DNA of 64,000 bases from contig NZ_CP040932.1 of the NCBI RefSeq assembly GCF_006351965.1, positions 2,480,001 through 2,544,000 on the forward strand. The letters run 5' to 3'. This DNA comes from Oceanicola sp. D3. Its GTDB lineage: Bacteria; Pseudomonadota; Alphaproteobacteria; Rhodobacterales; Rhodobacteraceae. The translations under genes and the position numbers were made by a program. The notes under the pieces are model-generated. The model was not told the origin of the DNA and ran no database searches. It saw only the letters and a program-made list of their open reading frames with translations. Shown one piece after another: positions 18,792-28,106 of the stretch (the stretch's first letter is position 1; every line of letters starts with the position of its first letter).

Positions 18792-19622
18792 ATGCCAGAA
18801 ACCATTCAATCCCTGTCACGCGGCCTCCGCGTCCTCACGTTGATCAATCAGCGCGGCGCCGTTTCGCTCGCCGATCTGCACCACGCCACCGGATTCTCTC
18901 GCCCCGCAATCCTGAGGCTTCTTGCAACCCTGGAGGCCGAAGGCTTCATCCGCCGCTGGCTTGATGACGGGCTTTACCGAGTGAACACGTTGAGCCCCGG
19001 GAACAACCGCAACATCGCCTGGCTCACGCTGGTTGCCGACACAATCGGCCCCAGCCTGAGCGACCTGACCGACCAGATCGGTTGGCCCGTCGACGTGGCT
19101 GTTCTTGACGGAGACAAGATGACCCTCTGCGAAACAACACGGCGGCAGTCGCAGTATCCCGTCGACCTGATCACCTCCGGCTATCAGGTGCATCTGCTCC
19201 AGTCCGCCGTCGGCCGCGCCTATCTGAGCTTTATCGGCAAGGATGACCGCACCGCTCTTCTGGGCCGCCTCTCCCGCTCAACGGACCCGTACGACGCCTT
19301 GGCACGAGATCGAGAGAAGGTTGAGGCCATCGTCGAGGAGGTCCGGAGCCTTGGATACGCCACACGGTCAGTCGGCTACAGCGCTCAGAACACCACCTAT
19401 GCAGGCAGCATGCGCGCGATTGCCGTGCCGGTCTACCAAGACGGCACCGTCGCCGCCTGCCTCAGCGTTGCCTGGACGGCCACCTATATGGATGCCGAAA
19501 CCTTTGCAGCCAAACACCTCGCCACGGTGCACGCCACCGCGCGCGAGGCGTCACACGTCATGGAATCGGCAAGGGCAAAAACCCTCTCTGAGGCGCACCA
19601 ACCCACATCGGGACCGAGCTGA
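18792..19622 (+). CDS. IclR-family transcriptional regulator
   Basis: A 276-residue regulator. It has an N-terminal winged helix (VSLADLHHATGFSRPAILR) and a C-terminal IclR effector domain containing CETTRRQSQYPVD and MRAIAVPVYQ. It is transcribed away from the ABC/Rieske operon and is probably its local regulator. The ATG at 18792 (MPETIQSLSRGL) fits the family start; the upstream in-frame extension to 18633 runs through the palindrome and is rejected. Confidence 0.9.
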   Translation: MPETIQSLSRGLRVLTLINQRGAVSLADLHHATGFSRPAILRLLATLEAEGFIRRWLDDGLYRVNTLSPGNNRNIAWLTLVADTIGPSLSDLTDQIGWPVDVAVLDGDKMTLCETTRRQSQYPVDLITSGYQVHLLQSAVGRAYLSFIGKDDRTALLGRLSRSTDPYDALARDREKVEAIVEEVRSLGYATRSVGYSAQNTTYAGSMRAIAVPVYQDGTVAACLSVAWTATYMDAETFAAKHLATVHATAREASHVMESARAKTLSEAHQPTSGPS

Positions 19623-19756
19623 CACTCGCCCGGCATTGATAGAGGCTGTGTGGAGGGTGAGCGGGAAGACGCGTGCCTCACTCGGCTTCGCACCCAAACC
19701 CACGCGGCTACGGCCGGATCGGGCGGGCGGTTTCGCGGGAGCAAAGGCCAGACACA

Positions 19757-21541
19757 TCAAGCGCAACGGGCAGGCGCCTTCCTTTGCGGCTCTACTTGCG
19801 GAAACTCGATGAAAAAGGTCGTGCCCGCGCCGGGGCTGCTTTCGTAGGTTATGTTGCCTGCCATTTTCGCAGCCAATTGCCTTGAGATGTGCAGCCCGAG
19901 ACCAGAGCCCTGCGTCATGCCGGGGCCCTTGCCGGGGACTTGGTCGAACCGGCCGAACACCTTGCTTTCAAGACCCGACGGGATGCCCCTGCCGTGATCC
20001 CTGATCGAAAGCCGCACTTGCCCATCTGCCGCTTCCAGACGGCCTTCCACAATGCCGCCCTGATGCGAGAACTTGATGGCGTTAGAAACAAGGTTGTCGA
20101 TTATCTGGCGAACGGCGAAGGCATCGCCTTTGATAAGCGTGGCCGTCTCGATACTGCCCTTCGAAAGCTGCACATCGCGCTCTTTTGCGAACATCGAGTT
20201 TTCTTGGAAACTCTCGTCGAGAAGGCTCTCAAGGTCGACCACATCCTCTTCCAGCGATAGCGCTCCGATCTCGAGCTTTTGCGCCAGAAGGATGTTGTCG
20301 ACAAGCCGCGCAAGACGGACACAGTTGCGGTGAGCGATGGTAAGCGGAGCCTTGAGAGGCGGGCTCAAGTCGCCGAGGTGACCGCTCAGCGCCAGCGTCA
20401 GCCCTCCTCTCAGTGAGGTGAGAGGCGTGCGCATCTCATGGCTCACGAAGGAGATAAACTCGTCCTTCGCCCGGTTGGCGTCATCTGCACGTTTCAGCGC
20501 TTGTTCCAGTGCCGAGTTGATCGCGAGGCGATCGGTGATGTCGACAAAGGTGATGCTCCAGCCGAGAACGTTGCCCAGCGGGTCTAGAGGATTTTCAATC
20601 TCCTGAATGCGCGGTTCGTAGACCCGCTGACCAATGGTGAGATGCGGCGAGCTTTCCCTGACCGGGTCCGATCCGTCTTTGGCACGCATGATGGCCTGTA
20701 CAGCGCTCTTCAGCTCGTTCATATCCCGGCGCTTTGCCTCCGAGTTCATGAGCACCACGGCCCCTCGGCGGTCGATCAGCGCGACCGGTTCGCTCATCTT
20801 GTCGAAGAGAACCGATTGGCCGACATTGGCCATGTCCATCGTCTTGCTGGTCATCAGCATCCAGGTGAAGACCAGAATGCCGAGGGTGAACATGAAGGCC
20901 GTCGGGTCCAGCCCGAACACGGTCAGCCCAAGGCCAACATAGGCCGCATTGGTCAGCAGAGGGGTTATGGTGACAAGCGCCAACACAGCGAGAAGCGGCC
21001 ACGCCGTTCGCCTCGCCCGGGTAAAGGCCCGCGCGATGCACACCAGCCCCGCCATCACGAACACATAAAGGCTGGCGATAATCGCAAAGAAGGCGGGCCC
21101 ATGGCTGTATCGTATGGTGTCCTGGCCAGCGGGAATGGCCGTCTCTTCGCCGTAAACCAGATGGTGCCAGGGGTTGGTGGCAGCCACGGCAAAGACCACA
21201 GCCGGCACCACGGCAATCAGGATGCGCAGGCGACTCTTGGCAAACCCACCAGCCTCATTGAGGTAGGCGAATACGAAGAAGCACCAAGCGACAGGTACCA
21301 GCGCATTTCCAAGCCAAGCGAGGGTTGCCCAGGTCATCTGGCAGGAAACGCCAGTCGATGCGGCCTCAAGGCCCACCATCGCAAGGGCCCAAGCGACGCC
21401 GACGAATGTGAGCGCCAAGAACGCCTGACCATTGAAGTGCGGCACCCTCAGCATGCGGATCATCGCAAGGAGTGCGATCAAACTGACCCCGCCTGTCCCC
21501 AGAAAGATCGGGTCCGCAAGCAGTCCTTCCAAACATGTCAT
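19757..21541 (-). CDS. Membrane histidine kinase (7TM-type sensor, PAS, HisKA, HATPase)
   Basis: A 594-residue kinase. About seven hydrophobic segments fill residues ~12-230, as in the histidine-kinase 7TM N-terminal family. A PAS-like region follows around 245-340. The phosphoacceptor is H368 in SFVSHEMRTPLTSLRG. The ATPase domain has N-box NLVSNAIKFS, G1 DHGRGIP and G2 GSGLGLHIS. There is no receiver domain, so it needs a separate regulator; the receiver protein at 21876-22841 is just upstream. The ATG at 21541 is preferred to a TTG at 21556. Confidence 0.92.
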   Translation of the reverse strand: MTCLEGLLADPIFLGTGGVSLIALLAMIRMLRVPHFNGQAFLALTFVGVAWALAMVGLEAASTGVSCQMTWATLAWLGNALVPVAWCFFVFAYLNEAGGFAKSRLRILIAVVPAVVFAVAATNPWHHLVYGEETAIPAGQDTIRYSHGPAFFAIIASLYVFVMAGLVCIARAFTRARRTAWPLLAVLALVTITPLLTNAAYVGLGLTVFGLDPTAFMFTLGILVFTWMLMTSKTMDMANVGQSVLFDKMSEPVALIDRRGAVVLMNSEAKRRDMNELKSAVQAIMRAKDGSDPVRESSPHLTIGQRVYEPRIQEIENPLDPLGNVLGWSITFVDITDRLAINSALEQALKRADDANRAKDEFISFVSHEMRTPLTSLRGGLTLALSGHLGDLSPPLKAPLTIAHRNCVRLARLVDNILLAQKLEIGALSLEEDVVDLESLLDESFQENSMFAKERDVQLSKGSIETATLIKGDAFAVRQIIDNLVSNAIKFSHQGGIVEGRLEAADGQVRLSIRDHGRGIPSGLESKVFGRFDQVPGKGPGMTQGSGLGLHISRQLAAKMAGNITYESSPGAGTTFFIEFPQVEPQRKAPARCA

Positions 21542-21875
21542 CCTGGCCCGCCCCAAACGAAAGTTGTCGTTACGTCAAACACTCGCATCAGGATGTGGTG
21601 AAAGTTCGGCGGTGGATTGTCTTTCTCACCATGTAGGTACCGGCGCTGGCGCTTTGTGCCCAAAATTTGGGTTGCGAAGATGCCGCAATGAGCGGGCGGG
21701 CGGGTTGCTCTGTGCTGGAACTCTGCCTTGCGCAGTTTACAGCTGTGCCCTGCGGATTAGGCGGTGCCCTTACCGGCGCGGCACCGCAGCGAGCGCCGCT
21801 CGGCCCCCGCAAAAACCGGGCCTCCAATGATGGTCCTGTCACACTGCTCTGGGCATCTCGCCAGCGGTAGTGCCG
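21542..21875. other. Intergenic, no gene seen
   Basis: About 330 bp between the response regulator stop and the kinase start, both leftward. It should hold the kinase promoter. I see no convincing coding frame, terminator or repeat. Confidence 0.5.
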
Positions 21876-22841
21876 CTAGGAGTTGACCACGCGAAACCGC
21901 TGTGGCTGAACGGAGCCGCGTTTTTTCTGCCCCCGGCTCTCAGCGCGGGCAATGGCGCGCTCGAAGGTGTGCTTCACGCGCTGGGTCCGGTGCAAACTTG
22001 GGCGGATTGGGTTGCCGATGGAGACATCTATATCAATCGGCTGGCCGTTGTCGTATTCAATCTGCCTCTCCTCAATCATGGCCTGAATCTCGGCTTCCAG
22101 CGGTATCGAGGATTCCATTTCGACCTTGTTGGACACCACTACGAAGGTTCCGTTGCCGGTATAGGCCATCAAGTGCCGGTCAGATGCGAAGGCTCTTGAG
22201 ATGGCATCGGCGACCTCGGAGAGAACGTAGAGAAATTCTTCTCGAGACGCTCTGCTGAAGATGCTCTCGATCGGCTCAACCTTGACGGCCACCACCTGCG
22301 ATCCGGCGATGCCCACGTGGGACAACTGGGTGAGGTAGTTTTGCAGCGCGGTGAAGGTGACGATATCCTCGACGCCGTCGATGGAAACTTCCCGCTCGAG
22401 ACTGACCTCTTCCGCGCCATCATCTTTTGTGTCGCGGGCCAAAGCCAAGGAGCGCTTCGGCAGCCCCTCGATCATCTCTTGCGCCTTCTGGAGCCGGTTG
22501 GCCAATTGCACAATGTCTAACGGCTTGTTCAAGTAGTCCGTAGCCTTGGCCCTGAACGAACGGTCGATGTACTCCTCGGCGGACCTGGCCGTGAGCATGA
22601 TGATCGGGATCTTGTGATAGGTCGGAATGGTTCGAATGAGCGCACAGAGCTCGATGCCGTCCAAGTCGGGCATGCTGATATCGAGCAATACACAGTCGAA
22701 GGTGCTTGGCGCGTTTGCTATGGTTTCCAACGCGCTCGCGCCGGATGACACGGTGGTGATGTCGGAGAACCCGACCTTCCGCACCATGACCGTCAGAAGA
22801 TCGAGAACCACTTGCTCATCATCGACTGCCAAAATTTTCAT
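21876..22841 (-). CDS. Response regulator: receiver plus degenerate GGDEF-like domain (paralogue 1)
   Basis: A 321-residue protein. The receiver has acidic D7/D8, phosphoacceptor D54 in VLLDISMPDLDG and K106 in NKPLD. After a linker, residues ~160-310 follow the order of a GGDEF domain: FTALQNYL, a VVAVKVEP strand, LSEVADAISRAF, then AYTGNGTFVVV where GGDEF should be, then DIDVSIGNPI and FERAIARAES. The signature is TGNGTF (228-233), so cyclase activity is unlikely. Two paralogues with the same layout lie at 25245 and 29199. It lies upstream of a kinase on the same strand. The domain call is by pattern comparison, not a profile search. Confidence 0.85.
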   Translation of the reverse strand: MKILAVDDEQVVLDLLTVMVRKVGFSDITTVSSGASALETIANAPSTFDCVLLDISMPDLDGIELCALIRTIPTYHKIPIIMLTARSAEEYIDRSFRAKATDYLNKPLDIVQLANRLQKAQEMIEGLPKRSLALARDTKDDGAEEVSLEREVSIDGVEDIVTFTALQNYLTQLSHVGIAGSQVVAVKVEPIESIFSRASREEFLYVLSEVADAISRAFASDRHLMAYTGNGTFVVVSNKVEMESSIPLEAEIQAMIEERQIEYDNGQPIDIDVSIGNPIRPSLHRTQRVKHTFERAIARAESRGQKKRGSVQPQRFRVVNS

Positions 22842-23087
22842 GCGCTGCTCTACCCTATTGCGGTCCCTGTTTTGCAGCTAGACTATTTGGGGAATGAGGC
22901 CACAGTAAATACAACTTGTGGCTGAGTTTAGGCATTCACCTTTTCCTAACTGGAAACACTCCAAGGGCCGGAGGGTAGCAGCACGGTTGGCCTCCGGAGG
23001 CGCCAAAAGCCGAGGTGCATGCCTCGGTCAAAAAGCGGCTCGCGAGCGCGGGCTGCTAAATGGAAACCCACACCGCATCGGCGAGAG

Positions 23088-24686
23088 CTACGCGTCGAGG
23101 TTTTCAGGAAAGTTCACTGTGAAAGTTGTCCCCACGCCGGGCGCAGTTTCGAAGGCGATGGTCGCGTCGTGGTGCTCAAGGATCATCCTTGCGATGCCAA
23201 GGCCGAGGCCGGAGCCGGAATGGCCGCTGGCGTAACTTTCCGGCGCTCGGGTGAATCTTTCATATAGGCGGGATTGCAGCTCTGCGGGTATGCCGGAGCC
23301 GTGGTCGCGCACCCAGAACCCGGGCTGCGTTTCGGTTAGACCGATTTCGACACGGCTCCCGTGCTCCGAGGCCTTGATCGCGTTTGACAACAGATTGTTG
23401 AGCACTTGAACCAACCGTATCTCGTCGCCTTGGATTTCGCACTGCCCGGCCGCGCCGGGCACCACGCTCACTTCCACGCCATATTGCGCCGCGAAGGGCT
23501 GAATATCGTCCCGCGCTTGTGCCAAGAGCGTCGTAAGGTCGACCAGGCGAAGGTTTGGTTTGCCCCGCCCGGTACTGAGGCGCTCGAAGTCCAGAATATC
23601 CCGCACGAGCCGTTCCACACGCTTCAGGTTCCGCGCGGCGATGTCGAGCGTGGGTTGCAGAGCGGGGGATAGATTGTGCTTTTCGGCCTGTAGCAATTGA
23701 ACAGCAGCTTGGGCCGAGGTGGTTGGCTGGCGCAGCTCGTGCGAGACAGTGGAAATAAGCTCTTCGCGCGCTGCCTCTACAGCCTTTTGCTGCGTTATAT
23801 CGCGGATGACACCCAGCACACCAAGCCGCTGACCACCCTCCTCATTGAGAGGGGCGATGAAGATCTCTGCGTTGAAATTCTCACCCGACTTGCGCCGGGC
23901 TATCATTTCGAGGCGGTCAGTGCCGGCGCGCCGCGCCTCGCGATAAATGGTTTCGCCCTGCTTCCTGTACGACTCCGGGTCAGTGTAGAGCATCGCAGTT
24001 GTTTGGCCGAGCATCTCTTCCCGCGAGCGGCCAAAGGTGCTTACGGCTGCGCGGTTGACCCGGGTGATGCGGCGCTCTTCGTCGACGGTCAGGATCGCGT
24101 CAGGCACGGTATCGACAATGGCATCGAGCACCATTGTCTTGTCGGCAAGTTCCCTCGCCCTGCGGTCCTTCAGCGCCTCCTGCCCCAGCCAGCGGCCAAG
24201 GAGATCGACGAACTCGGCCTCCTGCGGCGTAAAGGGTGACCGGGCATCGGGCCCAGAGAAGTTGAGCGTTCCAACCCGATCACCGCCTACTCGTATCGGC
24301 ACTCCAATGTAGCTTTCGAGTTCAAAGGAAATGTAACAGGGGTGCTCCGCGATCTCCGACTGACCGGCATGGTGGAAGTGACGCACGCCGTCGGACGAGA
24401 AGGTGTGAGAGCAGTAGGTCTCCGCCAGGCGAAATTCGGTGCCCGCTGTAGGCGCCCAGTCGGGGCCTCTCACTTGGTCGATCGTATAGGTATCGCCCTC
24501 GACCCGGCTGACGATTCCGAGTGGAAGCCCGAATGCCGCGCAGCCGATCCCCAGCAGCTTGAAGACCTTGGTTTCAAACTCGATGTCCGGATCGAGCGAC
24601 AGAAAGAACAGCTGACGAAGCGCAAGGTTGTGCCGCTCGATATCGCAGGCCCGATCTTCGGGTATTTTCTCAACTCGGTTCAGCAC
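23088..24686 (-). CDS. Soluble histidine kinase (GAF, PAS, HisKA, HATPase)
   Basis: A 532-residue cytoplasmic kinase with no membrane segments. A GAF domain occupies residues ~25-175 (with AETYCSHTF and SYIGVPIRV). A PAS domain follows at ~185-300 (VPDAILTVDEERRITRVN, then GVIRDITQQK). The phosphoacceptor is H316 in STVSHELRQPTTS; the usual RTP is RQP here. The ATPase domain has NLLSNAIKAS, DHGSGIP and GSGLGLGIA. It lies 211 bp after the HPt gene and 246 bp before the next response regulator, all on one strand. GAF proteins bind small ligands or chromophores; the ligand is unknown. Confidence 0.92.
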   Translation of the reverse strand: MLNRVEKIPEDRACDIERHNLALRQLFFLSLDPDIEFETKVFKLLGIGCAAFGLPLGIVSRVEGDTYTIDQVRGPDWAPTAGTEFRLAETYCSHTFSSDGVRHFHHAGQSEIAEHPCYISFELESYIGVPIRVGGDRVGTLNFSGPDARSPFTPQEAEFVDLLGRWLGQEALKDRRARELADKTMVLDAIVDTVPDAILTVDEERRITRVNRAAVSTFGRSREEMLGQTTAMLYTDPESYRKQGETIYREARRAGTDRLEMIARRKSGENFNAEIFIAPLNEEGGQRLGVLGVIRDITQQKAVEAAREELISTVSHELRQPTTSAQAAVQLLQAEKHNLSPALQPTLDIAARNLKRVERLVRDILDFERLSTGRGKPNLRLVDLTTLLAQARDDIQPFAAQYGVEVSVVPGAAGQCEIQGDEIRLVQVLNNLLSNAIKASEHGSRVEIGLTETQPGFWVRDHGSGIPAELQSRLYERFTRAPESYASGHSGSGLGLGIARMILEHHDATIAFETAPGVGTTFTVNFPENLDA

Positions 24687-24897
24687 AAAACCTCCTCCCC
24701 CTATACCATTGCAACAAGCTGCGGAATTCGGCGCGAACCTGTCAATAACTCTTTCATCTTACGGTTGAAATCACGGAGCCAGAGTGGTGCCAGCGTGACA
24801 GGCGAACTGCAAAATGCAGGGCTTTCAGAGCCAGTCGCGTATGCACCCGCACAAATGCCGCCCGGGCTGCCGCTTTATCTGAACGGACTTCGGATAG

Positions 24898-25245
24898 TCA
24901 GGAATTGAGGGCTTGATACATTTCCGACACGAGTTCGCCAGCAAGATGCGAAAGATCTGTGCCGGTGCTGTCATTTGATATCTCGACCTCAAGCTTCAGC
25001 GCTGTTTGCCCCAGTTTGGGAAAGCTGAGCGTTTCAGCAACACCGAAGATCCGGTGCGCGCGGCGTGCCAAGCCATCGGCAACCTCTAGCCGTGCCGCTT
25101 GGGCTTCGAGGGCGCAGTAATTCTCGAAGGCTTCGATATGCTCGGGCAGAGAGCTCAAGAAGGCCATCCGGACAGGCGCGAGCATTTGGGCGAAGTCGTT
25201 CTGGGCCGATTCTGACGGTCTGTGCGACCGGTACGTGCTGCTCAT
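24898..25245 (-). CDS. HPt-domain phosphotransfer protein
   Basis: A 115-residue, mostly helical protein. The segment ARRAHRIFGVAETLSFPKLG followed by QTALKLE matches the HPt active helix, with H64 as the phosphoacceptor. The canonical Lys after the His is replaced (HRIFG rather than HxLKG). Its ATG overlaps the stop of the response regulator gene at 25245 (ATGA), so receiver and HPt are translationally coupled. It could shuttle phosphate between the kinases and receivers of this island. Confidence 0.8.
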   Translation of the reverse strand: MSSTYRSHRPSESAQNDFAQMLAPVRMAFLSSLPEHIEAFENYCALEAQAARLEVADGLARRAHRIFGVAETLSFPKLGQTALKLEVEISNDSTGTDLSHLAGELVSEMYQALNS

Positions 25246-26189
25246 CAGGCGAACCTTTTTCTGGCGAATCCCTGCATGGCCGGACGGGCGCGCGCGGAAC
25301 TCAGGGTTTCCTCAATGCTCTCATCAATCGTCCGCCGGGAAAAGAAGGAACCGCGTGTGGGCTTGCCTACCCTTACGACGGGGGCGCAGTTGATGAGATA
25401 GGTTTCCTGGTAGGCCTCGAGCGCGGTGTTGATCTGGTTTTCCAGTTGCTCTTGCGAAGCAAGGTGGATTGCCGAGGTTACCGCCATGAACTCACCCGAG
25501 CCGGCATAGGCCACGAGCAGGTTTTGAGATTTCATCGTATCCACAATCACCTCAGCAACATCGGCCATGATGTCGAGGAACTCCTCATCATTTGTGCGCA
25601 CGTAAATGTTTGCGGCGTTCTCGACACTCAGGCCGATGCGCTGGCTGATCGAGTAACGCGGACGCCCGACGGCCTTCAGGTAGTTGCGCAACGCGGTGAA
25701 GGAGATCAGCCCTTTTACATCAGGCGGTGTTTCGGCGTCTTCGAAGTCGAGTTGGTGCTGGTGGGAGGTCACCTCTTCCAGCTGATCCTTGATCGCGGAA
25801 GCCCGAAGGCGGCTTTCGTGCACGCGCCGGATCGACGCGAGGCGAGTCTTGAATTCGAGGTTGTCGAGCGGCTTGGTAATGTAGTCCACCGCGCCCGCCA
25901 TGAAGGCATCGTCGATGTACTGGCGACCGGACATGCCGGTGACCATGACGATCTGGGAAAGGCCTTCCGGGTCCATCGCACGCAGAATCCCGGTGAGCTC
26001 AATACCGTTCATCTCGGGCATCTGGATGTCCACAAAGATGCAGTCGAAGGGTGCCGCCTGCTGGCTCACCAGCCTCAGGGCCTCCGGCCCCGATGCGGCC
26101 ATCGCGAAATCATCGATATTATTATGCTGGAGGACGGCCTCGAACGCCGCCCGGAAGATAGGATCGTCGTCTACTGCGAGGATTTTCAT
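25245..26189 (-). CDS. Response regulator: receiver plus degenerate GGDEF-like domain (paralogue 2)
   Basis: A 314-residue paralogue of the 21876 and 29199 proteins. The receiver has D7/D8, phosphoacceptor D54 in IFVDIQMPEMNG and K106 in TKPLD. The C-terminal domain has FTALRNYL and AYAGSGEFMAV, so the GGDEF position reads AGSGEF (229-234). The ATG at 26189 has GGAGAAG seven bases upstream and is preferred over an upstream in-frame start. It is followed without gap by the HPt gene and preceded by a kinase gene 132 bp away on the same strand. Confidence 0.86.
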   Translation of the reverse strand: MKILAVDDDPIFRAAFEAVLQHNNIDDFAMAASGPEALRLVSQQAAPFDCIFVDIQMPEMNGIELTGILRAMDPEGLSQIVMVTGMSGRQYIDDAFMAGAVDYITKPLDNLEFKTRLASIRRVHESRLRASAIKDQLEEVTSHQHQLDFEDAETPPDVKGLISFTALRNYLKAVGRPRYSISQRIGLSVENAANIYVRTNDEEFLDIMADVAEVIVDTMKSQNLLVAYAGSGEFMAVTSAIHLASQEQLENQINTALEAYQETYLINCAPVVRVGKPTRGSFFSRRTIDESIEETLSSARARPAMQGFARKRFA

Positions 26190-26321
26190 CAATCTTCTCC
26201 TTCTAATCAAGTGTACCCTAGGAGGCGATTGAGGCGAAATTTGGATCGCCCATAAGTTGCGAGCAGTTTTTTGAAGTTTTTCTCAAGACGTCTGGAGCTT
26301 GCCGCACGAGCGCAGGATTGG

Positions 26322-27842
26322 TCAGCTGGCGGCGACGCATTTCGTAACAAGGTCGTCGGCTTCTGCCGCTTCTGCCGAAGGGTCCAACCTTGCAGGCTTC
26401 CCCTCCTCATCGTCATCGGCGAGGTCCAGATCGAAGTAGAAGGTCGTACCGGCGCCTTCATTCTTTCGATAGTCGATGGAGCCGTTGTGAGCCTGCATTA
26501 TCTGCTTTGAAATGTTCATGCCGAGACCCGTGCCACCGATTTTGCGGGTGTCGGACGAGTCGACTTGGCTGAATTTGTCGAACACGCGCTCGCGGTCATG
26601 GTCGGCAAGGCCGGGGCCTACGTCGATCACCGACACCCGCGCCCGCCCCTCCTCGACCGTCAGACGCACGCGAACCTGGCTGCCCTCAGGAGAGAACTTG
26701 GCCGCGTTGGACACGATATTGGTAAGCACCTGCTCGATACGCGCCGAGTCTCCCACCACCGGCAGATGATCGGCTTCCGCCTCGCAGGTGAGCCGCACGC
26801 CCAAGCGTGCAGCAAAGGGAGCGTTGGCAGCAACGGACTGCTCCACCAAATCTCGCAGGTCGAACCGTTTCATATTGAAGGGCATGCGTCCCGCCTCGAT
26901 CTTCTGAAGGTCGAGAATTTCATCAATCAGCTCGATCAATCGGGTGCAGTTGCGCTTGGCGATGCCCATCACTTGTTCAGCCTTTTCGCTGATCGGGCCC
27001 AAGTGTCCGGCGTGGGTGAGGTCGATAGACCCCTTGATCGACGTCAGAGGCGTGCGAAGTTCGTGGCTCATCGTCGAGATGAACTCGCTCTTTGCCTCGT
27101 AGCCCTGCTGGGCTTTGTTGTTTTCGACCGTCAGAGCTTCCATCTGCTCAAGGCTGCGTTGGTAGAATGACAGGTAGATCCGCGAGCAATCGATCACGAA
27201 ATACAGCACGAAGAGGCTGGTGAAGAGATGCGCCCAAAGCTCCGACTGAATCGTCGCACCCGTGACCCAGATGTCATAGATCGGAATGAAGAGGAACGTC
27301 GCCCCGTACATGCCGATCCGGACAACGAGGATGGGCAGGATGTGGTGGTTGTTCATGGCCGCGAAGAGCGCTGCAGCGAACAGGAAGAACAGCGACATGA
27401 AGTGCGTTCCCGGCCCTTGCGCCAAGGCGATCGCGATAGAATAGAAGACTATGACCGAGGCGCTGAGCACCGTTCCAACATAAAGCTGGTTTAGGAGGCG
27501 TCGTGCCACGGCTGCGTCGCGCCCGTCCCACACGAGGATGCGCTTGAAGACCGTGAAGTCGTAGATCTCCGACAAAATGATAAGGGCGCCGGTCATCAGA
27601 GCGAGCGCGATGCTGTAGTAATAGCCTGCCAGTCCAAGGGCAGCCGCAAAAATTATCTGCCGCTGCCAAACGAGCTTTCGTCCGACCTCGGCATAATCCT
27701 TCATTTGCTTGGCCCGGACCACGTTCTTTCGCGCTCCGAGTCCCAGCCCTTCTCGTTTGGCTTCTTTCGTCAACCTGCCTCTCCGAACCTCGGCGCAGGG
27801 GTCATTACCTGCGCTTGAACGGTGCCTTTCCGACACACTCAT
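26322..27842 (-). CDS. Membrane histidine kinase (multi-TM sensor, HisKA, HATPase)
   Basis: About 506 residues with five or six hydrophobic segments between residues ~58 and ~225. The phosphoacceptor histidine (H260 from this start) lies in STMSHELRTPLTS. The ATPase domain has NIVSNAAKFS, DVGPGLAD and GGTGLGMNIS. There is no receiver domain. The sensor part is not one I recognise. The start is uncertain: 27842 is the longest ATG reading; a second ATG at 27704 (MKDYAEVGRK) just before the membrane region is equally plausible, and neither has a strong ribosome-binding site. Confidence 0.85.
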   Translation of the reverse strand: MSVSERHRSSAGNDPCAEVRRGRLTKEAKREGLGLGARKNVVRAKQMKDYAEVGRKLVWQRQIIFAAALGLAGYYYSIALALMTGALIILSEIYDFTVFKRILVWDGRDAAVARRLLNQLYVGTVLSASVIVFYSIAIALAQGPGTHFMSLFFLFAAALFAAMNNHHILPILVVRIGMYGATFLFIPIYDIWVTGATIQSELWAHLFTSLFVLYFVIDCSRIYLSFYQRSLEQMEALTVENNKAQQGYEAKSEFISTMSHELRTPLTSIKGSIDLTHAGHLGPISEKAEQVMGIAKRNCTRLIELIDEILDLQKIEAGRMPFNMKRFDLRDLVEQSVAANAPFAARLGVRLTCEAEADHLPVVGDSARIEQVLTNIVSNAAKFSPEGSQVRVRLTVEEGRARVSVIDVGPGLADHDRERVFDKFSQVDSSDTRKIGGTGLGMNISKQIMQAHNGSIDYRKNEGAGTTFYFDLDLADDDEEGKPARLDPSAEAAEADDLVTKCVAAS

Positions 27843-27970
27843 AGGCAGAGTACGGGGATGACGTGGCAAAAATATGGCGCCAGCATACAACAATACGAAT
27901 AGTGGTTCGTGGGCTGTCTACGAAATGCTGGGGAAAAAATGCATCATTCACACGGTCATGACCTGACCAA

Positions 27971-27994
27971 AGCTCAGAGGGTCTTCCCTGAGCT
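27971..27994. promoter_or_regulatory. Dyad upstream of the LuxI-type gene
   Basis: AGCTCAG (27971-27977) and CTGAGCT (27988-27994) are exact reverse complements with a 10-bp spacer. The dyad is 113 bp before the AHL synthase start, in the divergent region shared with the kinase gene. It differs from a canonical lux box. A regulatory role is inferred only. Confidence 0.4.
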
Positions 27995-28106
27995 CGTGAC
28001 ACCGGGAGTTGTGAAACATTTCGCGCTAGAGCGCACCGTAAAGCCGCAGCCGCGAGCGCAGAGCGGGCCGAGGTTGCCCTTGGCTGGCGGTCTTCAGGCT
28101 ACATCC

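Noticed and set aside
22899-22922. Dyad GCCACA / TGTGGC upstream of the first response regulator
   Set aside because: Only 6-bp arms with a 12-bp spacer; such dyads are expected by chance, and no related copy was found near the paralogues.
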